Below, piece by piece: positions 36,726 to 44,720 of a stretch of DNA of 64,000 bases. Position 1 is the stretch's first letter. The number at the start of each line of letters is the position of its first letter. The stretch comes from Sphingomonas aerolata (lineage in GTDB: Bacteria; Pseudomonadota; Alphaproteobacteria; Sphingomonadales; Sphingomonadaceae). Position numbers and translations under genes: made by a program. The notes below the pieces were generated by a model, which worked only from the letters and a program-made list of their open reading frames with translations, searched no databases and was not told the origin of the DNA. The DNA is taken from contig NZ_PZZN01000001.1 of assembly GCF_003046295.1 (NCBI RefSeq), positions 1,446,812 through 1,510,811 on the forward strand, given 5' to 3'.

Positions 36726-37981
36726 TTCGTTAGGTCGACTGTATCTTTTGACACGAACTTGACGACGGCAACTACCCCTATCGAAGCGCATGCCATAACA
36801 ACTGTGCCACTGAAATATCCAATGCCACGAACAAACAACTCAATAAAAAACGCCGTAAAAACGCTGAGACCGAAAGTGACACCTACTGGGCTTTGTGCTC
36901 GATTTCCTGCGATAAGACGAAGATGAATAATAGCCCAGAACAGCTTGAAAATATATATCCCAAGAAGCGCAATACCAAGAATGCCTAACTCGGCGCCGAA
37001 CTTGACAGCCAGAAAGCTTCCATCGGACAAGTTTTGCTCACCACCGCCAACACGACGAATTATCTCCGTAGCTAGTACGTTTGTTGGTGCAAATCCAAGT
37101 TGTTGAATTGCAATACCCCAGCCGCGAGTGGTCTCAAGGGCCTCCTGGATGAGCTCTATTCCTTGAAGGTAAACCAAAGATGATAGGTTAGTGCTTGAAT
37201 AGCCGATATCCAAACGCTCGACATAATAGGATAGATCAATAAACTGAGTGGCTACAAGAGCGGCTATAAGGAAGGCTATCAGCTCTGCGAGTCCGAGCGA
37301 GCACACTGCTGCAATGGCCAAACCAACAGCCAAAGAAAGACTCTGTAACAAGAGTACAATAACTGCCATAGTGCCAAGCCACACCCATCTGATGAGCCGT
37401 GGAGACCGTACTGTTGCGTCGATGAAGAACGGTAACGATGCAAGGGCGAAGTGGGAGGGTTCAGTAAAAGGCCAGACCGGTCGTTCTGATGATAAGAGTC
37501 CGACGGGTTGGAGTCTAAGCATCGACATTGCGACCATAACCAATAAGGCCACCCGAACGATTGCCAAACTGCGCGCGAGAACCCCATCCTCGGCATTCAT
37601 AATGACGTAGAATACAATAGGAGCCGCTCCTGCCATGAGCGTCATTCCCGCAAGCGACGTTGTGGCGCGTTCTATATCGGCTGACCATTGCAATAGCGAA
37701 AGGCCGAGATGAATGGCGATCGCGCCAAGCACCATTAGGCCCATGAGCCAGCCTTTGATAAGCACTTGTGACGGAATACGCCCGAGTACCCCAAACAGGG
37801 CTAACCCGATTACGAGCACGCATCCAGCCATAACGCCTGGAGCATAGGAGGAGAACCCGAGGTGGAATCGCAGTGCTGAGGGCAAAAACAGCATGCATAC
37901 GATGACCACTAGACAACGAGCCACCGCCAGCCCGTGCATCTCACCTGCCCGGTGTGGCACGACCGGCATTGCTATCGTCAC
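36722..37981 (-). CDS. Wzy-like polysaccharide polymerase
   Basis: The 419-residue inner-membrane protein has about 10-12 hydrophobic segments and one large loop around residues 220-310 ('LSYYVERLDIGYSSTNLSSL', 'TTRGWGIAIQQLGFAP'). It shows little sequence conservation, as is usual for Wzy polymerases. Its position among glycosyltransferases, next to no other transporter, supports a role in joining undecaprenyl-linked repeat units on the periplasmic face. It is coupled to the downstream GT4 gene by an ATGA overlap. Confidence 0.75.
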   Translation of the reverse strand: MTIAMPVVPHRAGEMHGLAVARCLVVIVCMLFLPSALRFHLGFSSYAPGVMAGCVLVIGLALFGVLGRIPSQVLIKGWLMGLMVLGAIAIHLGLSLLQWSADIERATTSLAGMTLMAGAAPIVFYVIMNAEDGVLARSLAIVRVALLVMVAMSMLRLQPVGLLSSERPVWPFTEPSHFALASLPFFIDATVRSPRLIRWVWLGTMAVIVLLLQSLSLAVGLAIAAVCSLGLAELIAFLIAALVATQFIDLSYYVERLDIGYSSTNLSSLVYLQGIELIQEALETTRGWGIAIQQLGFAPTNVLATEIIRRVGGGEQNLSDGSFLAVKFGAELGILGIALLGIYIFKLFWAIIHLRLIAGNRAQSPVGVTFGLSVFTAFFIELFVRGIGYFSGTVVMACASIGVVAVVKFVSKDTVDLTK

Positions 37982-38027
37982 AATATCCCTCTCAGGGCAA
38001 AAGCCCGCCTAATTGGCTGCACGTCTA

Positions 38028-38930
38028 CTAACCACGCAGCGCCAAGATGCCAGCCTGTAATCCGAGCATCTTGGCTTTCGTTAGCGGCAAAGGATCGCGT
38101 CGTAGGGCCCAGCGCGCGCCTATCCTAAGAAGAGAGGTTGCCACGGTATAACCGCAGACGACTCGCCCAAAGTGCTTACGTGCGAAGCGGATTTGGTTTT
38201 TGTAGTACTGATGGTTAGAATATAGGGATCCAAATCCCCCCGATGATTGGCTGACTTTATGAACAACAACGGTGTGTGGATTCACCCATAACTTATAACC
38301 CTTTTTTCGAGCTCGCCAAACGTAGTCAGCATCCTCCCAATAGGCGAAATAATCAGCGTCCAGTTCTCCTACACTTTCTATCACCTCACGGTCAAAAAGC
38401 AGAAACGTTGTCGGAGCGTAGGAAGTCAGATAGCTTTGACTAGGTAAGGCATCAAAGGAGGAATGATGAACGCAGCGGACGCCAAATAGCGTAGAAAAAC
38501 TGCCCATCTCGAACCAAGTCGCGCTGCGATTATCACCAAATACTAAAACCGGCGAAACTGCTCCAGGCGAAAGTCGCTGTTTGGCGCGTATAAGACCTGT
38601 CAAAATATTGGAATCGAAAACTATATCGTTATTACAAAGAATAATATACGGGTCAGCCCGGGCCATTGCCAGCCGTACGCCGATGTTGTTCCCCTCAGCA
38701 GCGCCTGTGTTGATCGGTGAGCGGACAACCGTAACCCTCGGGTCGCGTTCAATCAAAGCCAATTTCGCCGACGTTTTATCGACGCTGGCGTTGTCCACAA
38801 CAATCAGCGCCCACTCCACGTCGACTTGCTTTGACAACGACTGCCAGAAATCGTCAAACACAGAAGCGGCATTGTATGTAACGGTAACGAGCGTCACACG
38901 TGGTAGCTCGTGAGAATCGGAGTAAGTCAT
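38028..38930 (-). CDS. family 2 glycosyltransferase
   Basis: A 300-residue GT-A protein. It begins with 'PRVTLVTVTYNAASVFDDFW', has 'IVVDNASVDKT', 'NTGAAEGNNIGVRLA' and the DxD-like 'ILCNNDIVFD', and later 'YFAYWEDADYVWRARKKGYK'. This is the rhamnosyltransferase-like branch of GT2 (WcaA/WbbL type). The start at 38930 overlaps the stop of the beta-helix protein gene (ATGA). It should add one residue of the repeat unit. Confidence 0.9.
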   Translation of the reverse strand: MTYSDSHELPRVTLVTVTYNAASVFDDFWQSLSKQVDVEWALIVVDNASVDKTSAKLALIERDPRVTVVRSPINTGAAEGNNIGVRLAMARADPYIILCNNDIVFDSNILTGLIRAKQRLSPGAVSPVLVFGDNRSATWFEMGSFSTLFGVRCVHHSSFDALPSQSYLTSYAPTTFLLFDREVIESVGELDADYFAYWEDADYVWRARKKGYKLWVNPHTVVVHKVSQSSGGFGSLYSNHQYYKNQIRFARKHFGRVVCGYTVATSLLRIGARWALRRDPLPLTKAKMLGLQAGILALRG

Positions 38931-40837
38931 GCCGATATAAACGCGTGGGAATTGAGATAGGCTAGCGCATCCTGCCGGCGCTCGAAACTGACAATTTGGA
39001 CTTGTCCAACATCTACGACAGACTGCTTCCTCCCCGAGGATGACAGCTCGACGTGCACATCCGTCATTGCTGCGCACCACGACAATCCAGCAACATTACG
39101 CATAACGTCATGATCCAGCATAAAGGGTGCAGAAATGCCGCCGGTGCCTAGGATGCTGAGGGCAGCAAAGCTGCCCGACACGTGGCGGCACTCGCAAGCC
39201 CAAGCCATCCAACAATCTTTGGGAACAACTACCGGAGAAAGTAGACGCTTTCGCTCGCCCGAAGCGATGCCAATGCGTACAATCGCACCGGGGTGCCAAA
39301 TTTCTTGCGTCAGTACACTGAAACCTTTTCCAGCTTCATGGTTACGTTCACGCCGCACTGGCATAGCAAATGACAAAGCCCGATTTGGCCCGAATTGATA
39401 GGAAGCGCTAACGCTTTCGACGACGCCTTTAGGTGAAAATCCACCAAAGCCGCGAGCATCGCGATGAACTAATGTAGACGACTTGTCGGCCTTGACAGAA
39501 GTCAGTCGATCTAGGGAGCAATCTTCTGTTTCAACTGTGGCGTTGACGAGTATTAGATCACCAAGCGGCGTATCTTCGAAGCGGACGAGGCTTGCGTCTT
39601 TGAAATAAGCATAAACGGGGATTTCCGAACGATCAATCGTTACGGACTTTCCAGTACCATTGGCCTCATTCCAACAAGAGCGCACGAGCATTCCCGGTAC
39701 GCCATCGACACCATTCATTGTGTCAACGTAAAATACGTAACCTTCATTCAGCTCCATTATACAACGATCAAAAGTTATCTGTCCGGTTCCGGTCACACCG
39801 CTCTTCATTAGGAAGACGGCTTTACGAGCACCAGAAAAGTAACAATCGCGCGCTAGAACGTTGCCAGCGTGCATAGCTTCTCCAGGAACTAGCGTACCTA
39901 TGGAATGGAGGTGATACTCGGCTCCTTCGAAGATACAATTTTCAAGCCACAAGCCTATCTGGCCGTAGGGACGGCTAATACACTTATACAAGCCGGAAAA
40001 TCGCACATTACGAAAGCGTGTGCGACCGCTAAACTCGTCATGTAGCTGGCGCGGCATGTGCCCCGCTCGGAAGCCATCGCCCTGCCCGTTGCCAACAATC
40101 GAGAGGTCCGCGATCTCGACTGTGCTCCAAGAGCCAGAACGGTATGCCGCTTCGATTACTGGCCGATCTGGCGTGGCCGGCATGAGAACCGTCGCTCCCA
40201 TTCCTTCTCCAGCCACGCGCACCGAACGGTCGGTTAGAATCAGCGAAATTCGATAAGTCCCCGCGGGGAAAAACAGCGTCCCGCCTCCCTCGGCAACTAA
40301 TCTGTCATATGCATCTTGGACCTGCTGTGCTGACATAGCGGGCTTAATGCTTCCACCTGATGGCGTATGAAGCGCGTGCCCAATCAAAGGCCCGAACAGC
40401 GCTGCTCTGAGCGAAATTACGCCAGACTCTTCGGCGAAAATGAAGCGCGCCGCGCCAATGCGCCCGCCTGTTGCCTTCTCCGCCTGCGGCAGAAGCACGT
40501 CCATCTGCTTCTGCGCAGCTCGAATTAGATAAACTCCCGGAGTGATCAAAAGCGGTACGCCTCGTAACTTCTCCAGCAGAGATACCCCACGCTCATCCTC
40601 TAGTCCCGCGATGGTAGGACACTTACCTTTAGTTCTCTGCAGGTAAGCCGAGAGTCTACCCCCGCTGATTGCAAGTAAAAGTTCTTTTACCGGGTCGACA
40701 TACGTGTCTCTGGACGATGTGTCGGCGGACGCACATCCCGGCTGAAGGGCTACTGCCGTTGTCAGGGCAAGCGCACCAATTACTGCGCGGCGAGCGATCC
40801 CGCTATCCAGACGGTCGTCGGTTTTTGCATCGCTCAT
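38927..40837 (-). CDS. secreted right-handed beta-helix protein (pectate lyase superfamily)
   Basis: A 636-residue protein with a twin-arginine-like signal ('IARRAVIGALALTTAVAL') and a Cys soon after ('LQPGC'), so it may also be lipidated. A Pfam pectate_lyase_3-like region begins near residue 170 ('QQVQDAYDRLVAEGGGTLFF', then 'PAGTYRISLIL'), followed by short beta-helix coils ('RTRFRNVRFSGL', 'NCIFEGAEYH'). Such proteins in polysaccharide loci are lyases, hydrolases or epimerases that trim or modify the polymer. No catalytic set can be assigned. It is translationally coupled to the downstream GT2. Confidence 0.8.
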   Translation of the reverse strand: MSDAKTDDRLDSGIARRAVIGALALTTAVALQPGCASADTSSRDTYVDPVKELLLAISGGRLSAYLQRTKGKCPTIAGLEDERGVSLLEKLRGVPLLITPGVYLIRAAQKQMDVLLPQAEKATGGRIGAARFIFAEESGVISLRAALFGPLIGHALHTPSGGSIKPAMSAQQVQDAYDRLVAEGGGTLFFPAGTYRISLILTDRSVRVAGEGMGATVLMPATPDRPVIEAAYRSGSWSTVEIADLSIVGNGQGDGFRAGHMPRQLHDEFSGRTRFRNVRFSGLYKCISRPYGQIGLWLENCIFEGAEYHLHSIGTLVPGEAMHAGNVLARDCYFSGARKAVFLMKSGVTGTGQITFDRCIMELNEGYVFYVDTMNGVDGVPGMLVRSCWNEANGTGKSVTIDRSEIPVYAYFKDASLVRFEDTPLGDLILVNATVETEDCSLDRLTSVKADKSSTLVHRDARGFGGFSPKGVVESVSASYQFGPNRALSFAMPVRRERNHEAGKGFSVLTQEIWHPGAIVRIGIASGERKRLLSPVVVPKDCWMAWACECRHVSGSFAALSILGTGGISAPFMLDHDVMRNVAGLSWCAAMTDVHVELSSSGRKQSVVDVGQVQIVSFERRQDALAYLNSHAFISA

Positions 40838-40839
40838 TC

Positions 40840-41757
40840 TTAAGGCTCCTTGGGAAGCGGATGGCCGCGATCCAGGAGAGCACGGTTTAAGGTATCAACG
40901 TCATAAAGCCCCTTATTTCGGGTAAAAAGTGACTTCTTCATGAAAGGAAATCCGTATTCCATCATGTCCAGACCACTGTAGATAGTAGGATCACCACAAC
41001 GAGCAGCGTCAGCATACCAAAAAGATCCTACCGACATATGCTTGGCTGCAATCCGCGCCAGACGAGTCTCCTGCAGATAAACCACAGACCGATAGTCGTC
41101 ACAGACCAGATTTCGGGGCATTGCAGGACCCAAGTACGACACCAGCTTTGTGGTCACGTCCTTAATGTGAAAAGCGTAAGATTGAATATGATTTTCTACC
41201 AACGAAAACGCAGTGAAACCTGTTAAGTCCCAAGGTGGGTCTGACAGGAATGGCTCGAGTTGGATAAATGGCCCATAGACTGAGTCGTTTAAGACAAAAA
41301 CATCTGCGTGGGGTGATCCGTTAGCGATGGCATCCAATCCAATCCGGTATGCCGAGAAATCATAACCGGGTAAACTTTTCCAAAATAATGCATCGCAGAG
41401 ATCAAGAAGATCGCTAGGCATTCGATCTAAATTGGGCGTGGCGCATATTACGAGAATTGGTCGCCCAATGGCGCGGAGCTTTCTAAGCGTAAAACGATGA
41501 GCTTCGCTCAGCTGCGCATCTGGAAGATAAATAAAATAGCAGGTCCATCGCGGGGCGGGAAAAACTGGTTTAATTAGAGAGTAAGCAGGGCGTCGGCGTA
41601 GACCAGACACCAACGAGTGATATCGAATCGCCCAAACTCCCGCCGACGCGCGTGTCGGGCAAAAAGTCCAACAGCGCTCAAGTTCGGATGCGGGCATTTT
41701 CGTAAAAACTTGCGGCTTTTTGCCTCGCCAACGATTTAAGGTGGTAAGAATTCCCAT
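40840..41757 (-). CDS. rhamnan synthesis F (RgpF)-like protein
   Basis: The 305-residue protein shows RgpF-family (PF05045) landmarks: 'ADVFVLNDSVYGPFIQLEPF', 'GFTAFSLVENHIQSYAFHI' and, near the C-terminus, 'MMEYGFPFMKKSLF'. RgpF proteins are glycosyltransferase-like and take part in rhamnose-glucose polysaccharide synthesis. Together with the rml genes this points to a rhamnose-containing polymer. The gene begins 3 bp beyond the stop of the priming transferase. Confidence 0.8.
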   Translation of the reverse strand: MGILTTLNRWRGKKPQVFTKMPASELERCWTFCPTRASAGVWAIRYHSLVSGLRRRPAYSLIKPVFPAPRWTCYFIYLPDAQLSEAHRFTLRKLRAIGRPILVICATPNLDRMPSDLLDLCDALFWKSLPGYDFSAYRIGLDAIANGSPHADVFVLNDSVYGPFIQLEPFLSDPPWDLTGFTAFSLVENHIQSYAFHIKDVTTKLVSYLGPAMPRNLVCDDYRSVVYLQETRLARIAAKHMSVGSFWYADAARCGDPTIYSGLDMMEYGFPFMKKSLFTRNKGLYDVDTLNRALLDRGHPLPKEP

Positions 41758-41760
41758 ATC

Positions 41761-43074
41761 CTAGCGCGAGCCATGGCCAGTTATAACCGTTTTGATTGTT
41801 CGTCCAATGATGAGCAAGTCCATCCAAAGCGAGAAGTTCTTGATATAATAAAAGTCATAATGCAGCTTGTCCCGAACGTCCTCAATCTCTGCGACGTGGC
41901 CTTGGGTTATTTGTGCCCAGCCAGTTAGTCCGGGAATGACAATATGACGATACCTATAAAACGGGATCTGGGTCTCGTACCAACGCGACAATACCTCGGC
42001 TTCGGGACGAGGACCGATCCAACTCATCTCGCCCTTGAGGATGTTTATAATCTGCGGTAATTCGTCAATCCGGCTATGCCGTAAAATCCGGCCCAAGGGC
42101 GTGACCCGCGCATCGCGCGCCTGTGTCATAGCAGCCCGTCGTTCGGAAGCGGGATCGGGTTCTGCGACCTGCATAGTTCTAAACTTGTAAACCATAAAGG
42201 GTTTGCCGCGAAATCCGACGCGTAGCTGTCTAAATAAAGCAGGTCCTGGTGACGTGATCTTTATAATTATACCGACTACGATGCATGGTATTAAGAGTAT
42301 AACGCCAGCAATCGCAGCGACGATCCAATCGACCAAGCGCTTGATAATAAGAAAGGAGACATTTGGAATAAGCGATCCGAAGCTATTCTCTGAAAGATGC
42401 TCAAGCTGAACTTTACCAGTCAACGACTCAGTCAGGCTCTTGACATGATATACGGGTACACCAGCCAGTGCAAAGTCACTTAGCGCTCGCTCCCAATGAT
42501 CTGGCAAATCAATCCGTAAATCTGCTGCGACGACATCAAAGAATCTTGTAGCAGCGCGAGTCCCTGCCGAACAATCTTCACCGGTAAGTTTGATCCAGCT
42601 GATATGCGGCATTTGCGGTAACTCATCGACGGCACCAAAAGGCAGGTAACCAATGCGCAGCCACTGATGCCGCTGTGCGATATGTCGCACAAAATAAAAC
42701 CATATGATGCTGATGATAAATCCAGCAATCAGCTGAGATCGCGCATATTCAAATCTACCGATTGCTAAAAAAATTGAAACGGCTGCAAATGATACTGAGA
42801 ACGTGGGTATCAGCAAGGTGCTTGCCTCTAAACCTGGAAAAAGACTTACGTTTCTCCACAGCCAGTTACCAATAATTACTGCCACCGCGCTCCAAAGCAA
42901 TGTGAGATTAAGCTGGCGCATCCCTATGTATTCACTGGAAACAAAAATGCGTACGAGATAAGGAAGAACCGTCGCGAAGAACAGTCCGCCCAGAGCCTGA
43001 TATCGCCAGCGCGATAACATACTTACGAGCGAATTAGGTCGAGCAAGACGAATATGTACGGGGCTGAATAGCAT
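41761..43074 (-). CDS. undecaprenyl-phosphate sugar phosphotransferase (priming enzyme)
   Basis: The 437-residue protein has several N-terminal membrane segments (about 25-125), a variable middle and the bacterial sugar-transferase domain (PF02397) from about residue 243: 'IIKRLVDWIVAAIAGVIL', 'SPGPALFRQLRVGFRGKPF', 'YKFRTM', 'GRILRHSRIDELPQIINILK', 'MSWIGPRP' and 'PGLTGWAQI'. This is the WcaJ/GumD/SpsB type that transfers a sugar-1-phosphate to undecaprenyl phosphate and starts repeat-unit synthesis. Which sugar is used cannot be read from sequence, but glucose or galactose is typical. Confidence 0.94.
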   Translation of the reverse strand: MLFSPVHIRLARPNSLVSMLSRWRYQALGGLFFATVLPYLVRIFVSSEYIGMRQLNLTLLWSAVAVIIGNWLWRNVSLFPGLEASTLLIPTFSVSFAAVSIFLAIGRFEYARSQLIAGFIISIIWFYFVRHIAQRHQWLRIGYLPFGAVDELPQMPHISWIKLTGEDCSAGTRAATRFFDVVAADLRIDLPDHWERALSDFALAGVPVYHVKSLTESLTGKVQLEHLSENSFGSLIPNVSFLIIKRLVDWIVAAIAGVILLIPCIVVGIIIKITSPGPALFRQLRVGFRGKPFMVYKFRTMQVAEPDPASERRAAMTQARDARVTPLGRILRHSRIDELPQIINILKGEMSWIGPRPEAEVLSRWYETQIPFYRYRHIVIPGLTGWAQITQGHVAEIEDVRDKLHYDFYYIKNFSLWMDLLIIGRTIKTVITGHGSR

Positions 43075-43119
43075 TTAAGCCACCATTGGTTTGTTAAGTT
43101 GCAAGCTTATGGCGGCACT

Positions 43120-43136
43120 CATATTATTCTAATATG
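43120..43136 (-). promoter_or_regulatory. palindrome and possible promoter before the priming transferase
   Basis: CATATTA-TTC-TAATATG is a 7-bp inverted repeat. On the minus strand it supplies TAATAT, and a TTGGTC lies 18 bases upstream, a possible -10/-35 pair. It would give the downstream genes a second promoter inside the locus. The interval 43075-43194 holds only this and a 15-codon frame. Confidence 0.35.
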
Positions 43137-43194
43137 ACCAACTTGACCAAATCGGGAATACATGAATATCAGCCATGGTGTTCTAACACAGTCG

Positions 43195-43503
43195 CTACGG
43201 CGTCGTTGGTTGGGCGGTCTGACGATTCCTACCATTGCCACGATCCTGCAAAGATGAACCGCTTGAACGGCCAATTGTTGCAAGCTTGCTCGTCGTAATT
43301 CGAGTGTTTAGCCGAGTGTTCCGGCGTGACAATATCCGGCCTTGGCGTCCTGGCGCTTTTGTAGAGTCGTCACCGTCCAATATGGCCGTTTGTTGGCCTA
43401 TGCTGCTTGTAGCTAGTGGGTCCCGATAGCCTAACTCTTGCTCGACCCGGCTTTGACCTAGGGCTAGAAACATGACAATCACCACGCCTGCCATCATGCT
43501 CAT
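43195..43503 (-). CDS. small hypothetical protein, 102 residues
   Basis: It begins MSMMAGVVIVMFLALGQSRV, a hydrophobic N-terminus that could be a signal anchor, followed by a polar, Arg/Ser/Thr-rich tail with no recognised domain. The ATG overlaps the stop of the TPR protein gene (ATGA), which supports translation. The low-complexity tail and lack of a known family keep confidence low. Confidence 0.42.
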   Translation of the reverse strand: MSMMAGVVIVMFLALGQSRVEQELGYRDPLATSSIGQQTAILDGDDSTKAPGRQGRILSRRNTRLNTRITTSKLATIGRSSGSSLQDRGNGRNRQTAQPTTP

Positions 43504-44717
43504 ACACCTTTACTTATACGGCTAATAGCAACGTGGTCGATTGCACCAACTACTCCTTGCGGGTCGTCAGTTGCTGTTAGTATTAGCTCGAGCCATTGGG
43601 CTTCGCAGCCCTTAACCGTGAAGTTGACTTGTGCTCGTCTTGCCGCCGTATTTATAATTGGCAGAGGAAGCACTGCCAGAACGCTAGAGTTGTCGGCGCA
43701 ACGAAGCCTCCACATTGGCGCGTTATCATTCCCGACATTGTTCTCAGCTACAATCGTAGAAAGCTTGTAATTCCCCGGGGGCAGAAGTGTCATTTGGCGA
43801 GCTACAAGCCCACCAGTCCCGACCGGGGCATTGAACGCCATATGGTTGCCCTTGGCGTCGACAACGACTTCTGCCGACGCGCTGCCGCTTACGTCGAAGG
43901 ACCAATCGAACGGCAATCCAATTCTGCGCTCATTTTTAAATCCGGGATCTCGCAACTTGTCACGGACCGCAGCCTGATCAACCGTCGAAAATACAGCCCA
44001 GGCGGACTGATAATCCTGCGTCTGCAGTAGACGTCCAGTAAGGGATTCTAGAGCTAATGGGGCAACTGGAAAGCCGGTTTTCTGCAAAGTTATGATGAGA
44101 TTTGCCATGTTGCGTGGCGAAGGCGAGGTCGACGCCGCCTGCAGTAAATAAAAATTGGCCCACGGCGGACGTTTTGCAAGAAGTTGAGCGAGTGGAGTGA
44201 TGAGCGCGTCGTCATTTGTTGCTGACGACAGTGGCTCGAAGAGGACGGCTGACGCTCGCTTTGAGGTCCGAAGTGCAATATCATAGTGACGTAGCGCAAC
44301 GGTCACGTCACCGCGGTTGACCGCGTCCTCGATCAATATGAGCTGAGCCGTGAAATCACGCTTCGAAAGGCGCTCCGATTGCTGCACCAGAGCGCGCGCC
44401 TTTTCTGGATCGCCTTTAAAGCTACTGATCGCGCCCAATTGGCGGAGAGCCCCGCTTGAGATCGGCTCACGCGCGTATGCTTGACGCGCCAAAACAGACG
44501 CTTGGGACAGACGTCCGCGCTGTAGTGTATTTAATTCGCGGGTCGACACCGCCACCAACGCAGCGGCGTTGTCAGGCGCGATTCGCAGCTTGGCATCTGG
44601 CGACCCAATCATCGCCGCGCCGATGCCAACCCGGAAGATGGCATAACATAGCGTGCCCAGTACGATCGCCCAAGCGAAATACCGCGCTCTCGCGACCGCA
44701 GGGAGATTGGTAGGCAT
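43500..44717 (-). CDS. TPR-type polysaccharide-locus protein
   Basis: A 405-residue protein with one N-terminal membrane anchor ('YFAWAIVLGTLCYAIFRVG') and helix pairs resembling tetratricopeptide repeats over residues 50-240 ('ALRQLGAISSFKGDPEKARA', 'NRGDVTVALRHYDIALR'). The C-terminal third is a beta-rich module ('LPFDWSFDVSGSASAEVVVD', 'LPPGNYKLSTIVAENN'). It could scaffold the export complex on the periplasmic side. No enzymatic motif is seen. It lies 3 bp downstream of the Wzc-like gene. Confidence 0.7.
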   Translation of the reverse strand: MPTNLPAVARARYFAWAIVLGTLCYAIFRVGIGAAMIGSPDAKLRIAPDNAAALVAVSTRELNTLQRGRLSQASVLARQAYAREPISSGALRQLGAISSFKGDPEKARALVQQSERLSKRDFTAQLILIEDAVNRGDVTVALRHYDIALRTSKRASAVLFEPLSSATNDDALITPLAQLLAKRPPWANFYLLQAASTSPSPRNMANLIITLQKTGFPVAPLALESLTGRLLQTQDYQSAWAVFSTVDQAAVRDKLRDPGFKNERRIGLPFDWSFDVSGSASAEVVVDAKGNHMAFNAPVGTGGLVARQMTLLPPGNYKLSTIVAENNVGNDNAPMWRLRCADNSSVLAVLPLPIINTAARRAQVNFTVKGCEAQWLELILTATDDPQGVVGAIDHVAISRISKGV

Positions 44718-44720
44718 CAG

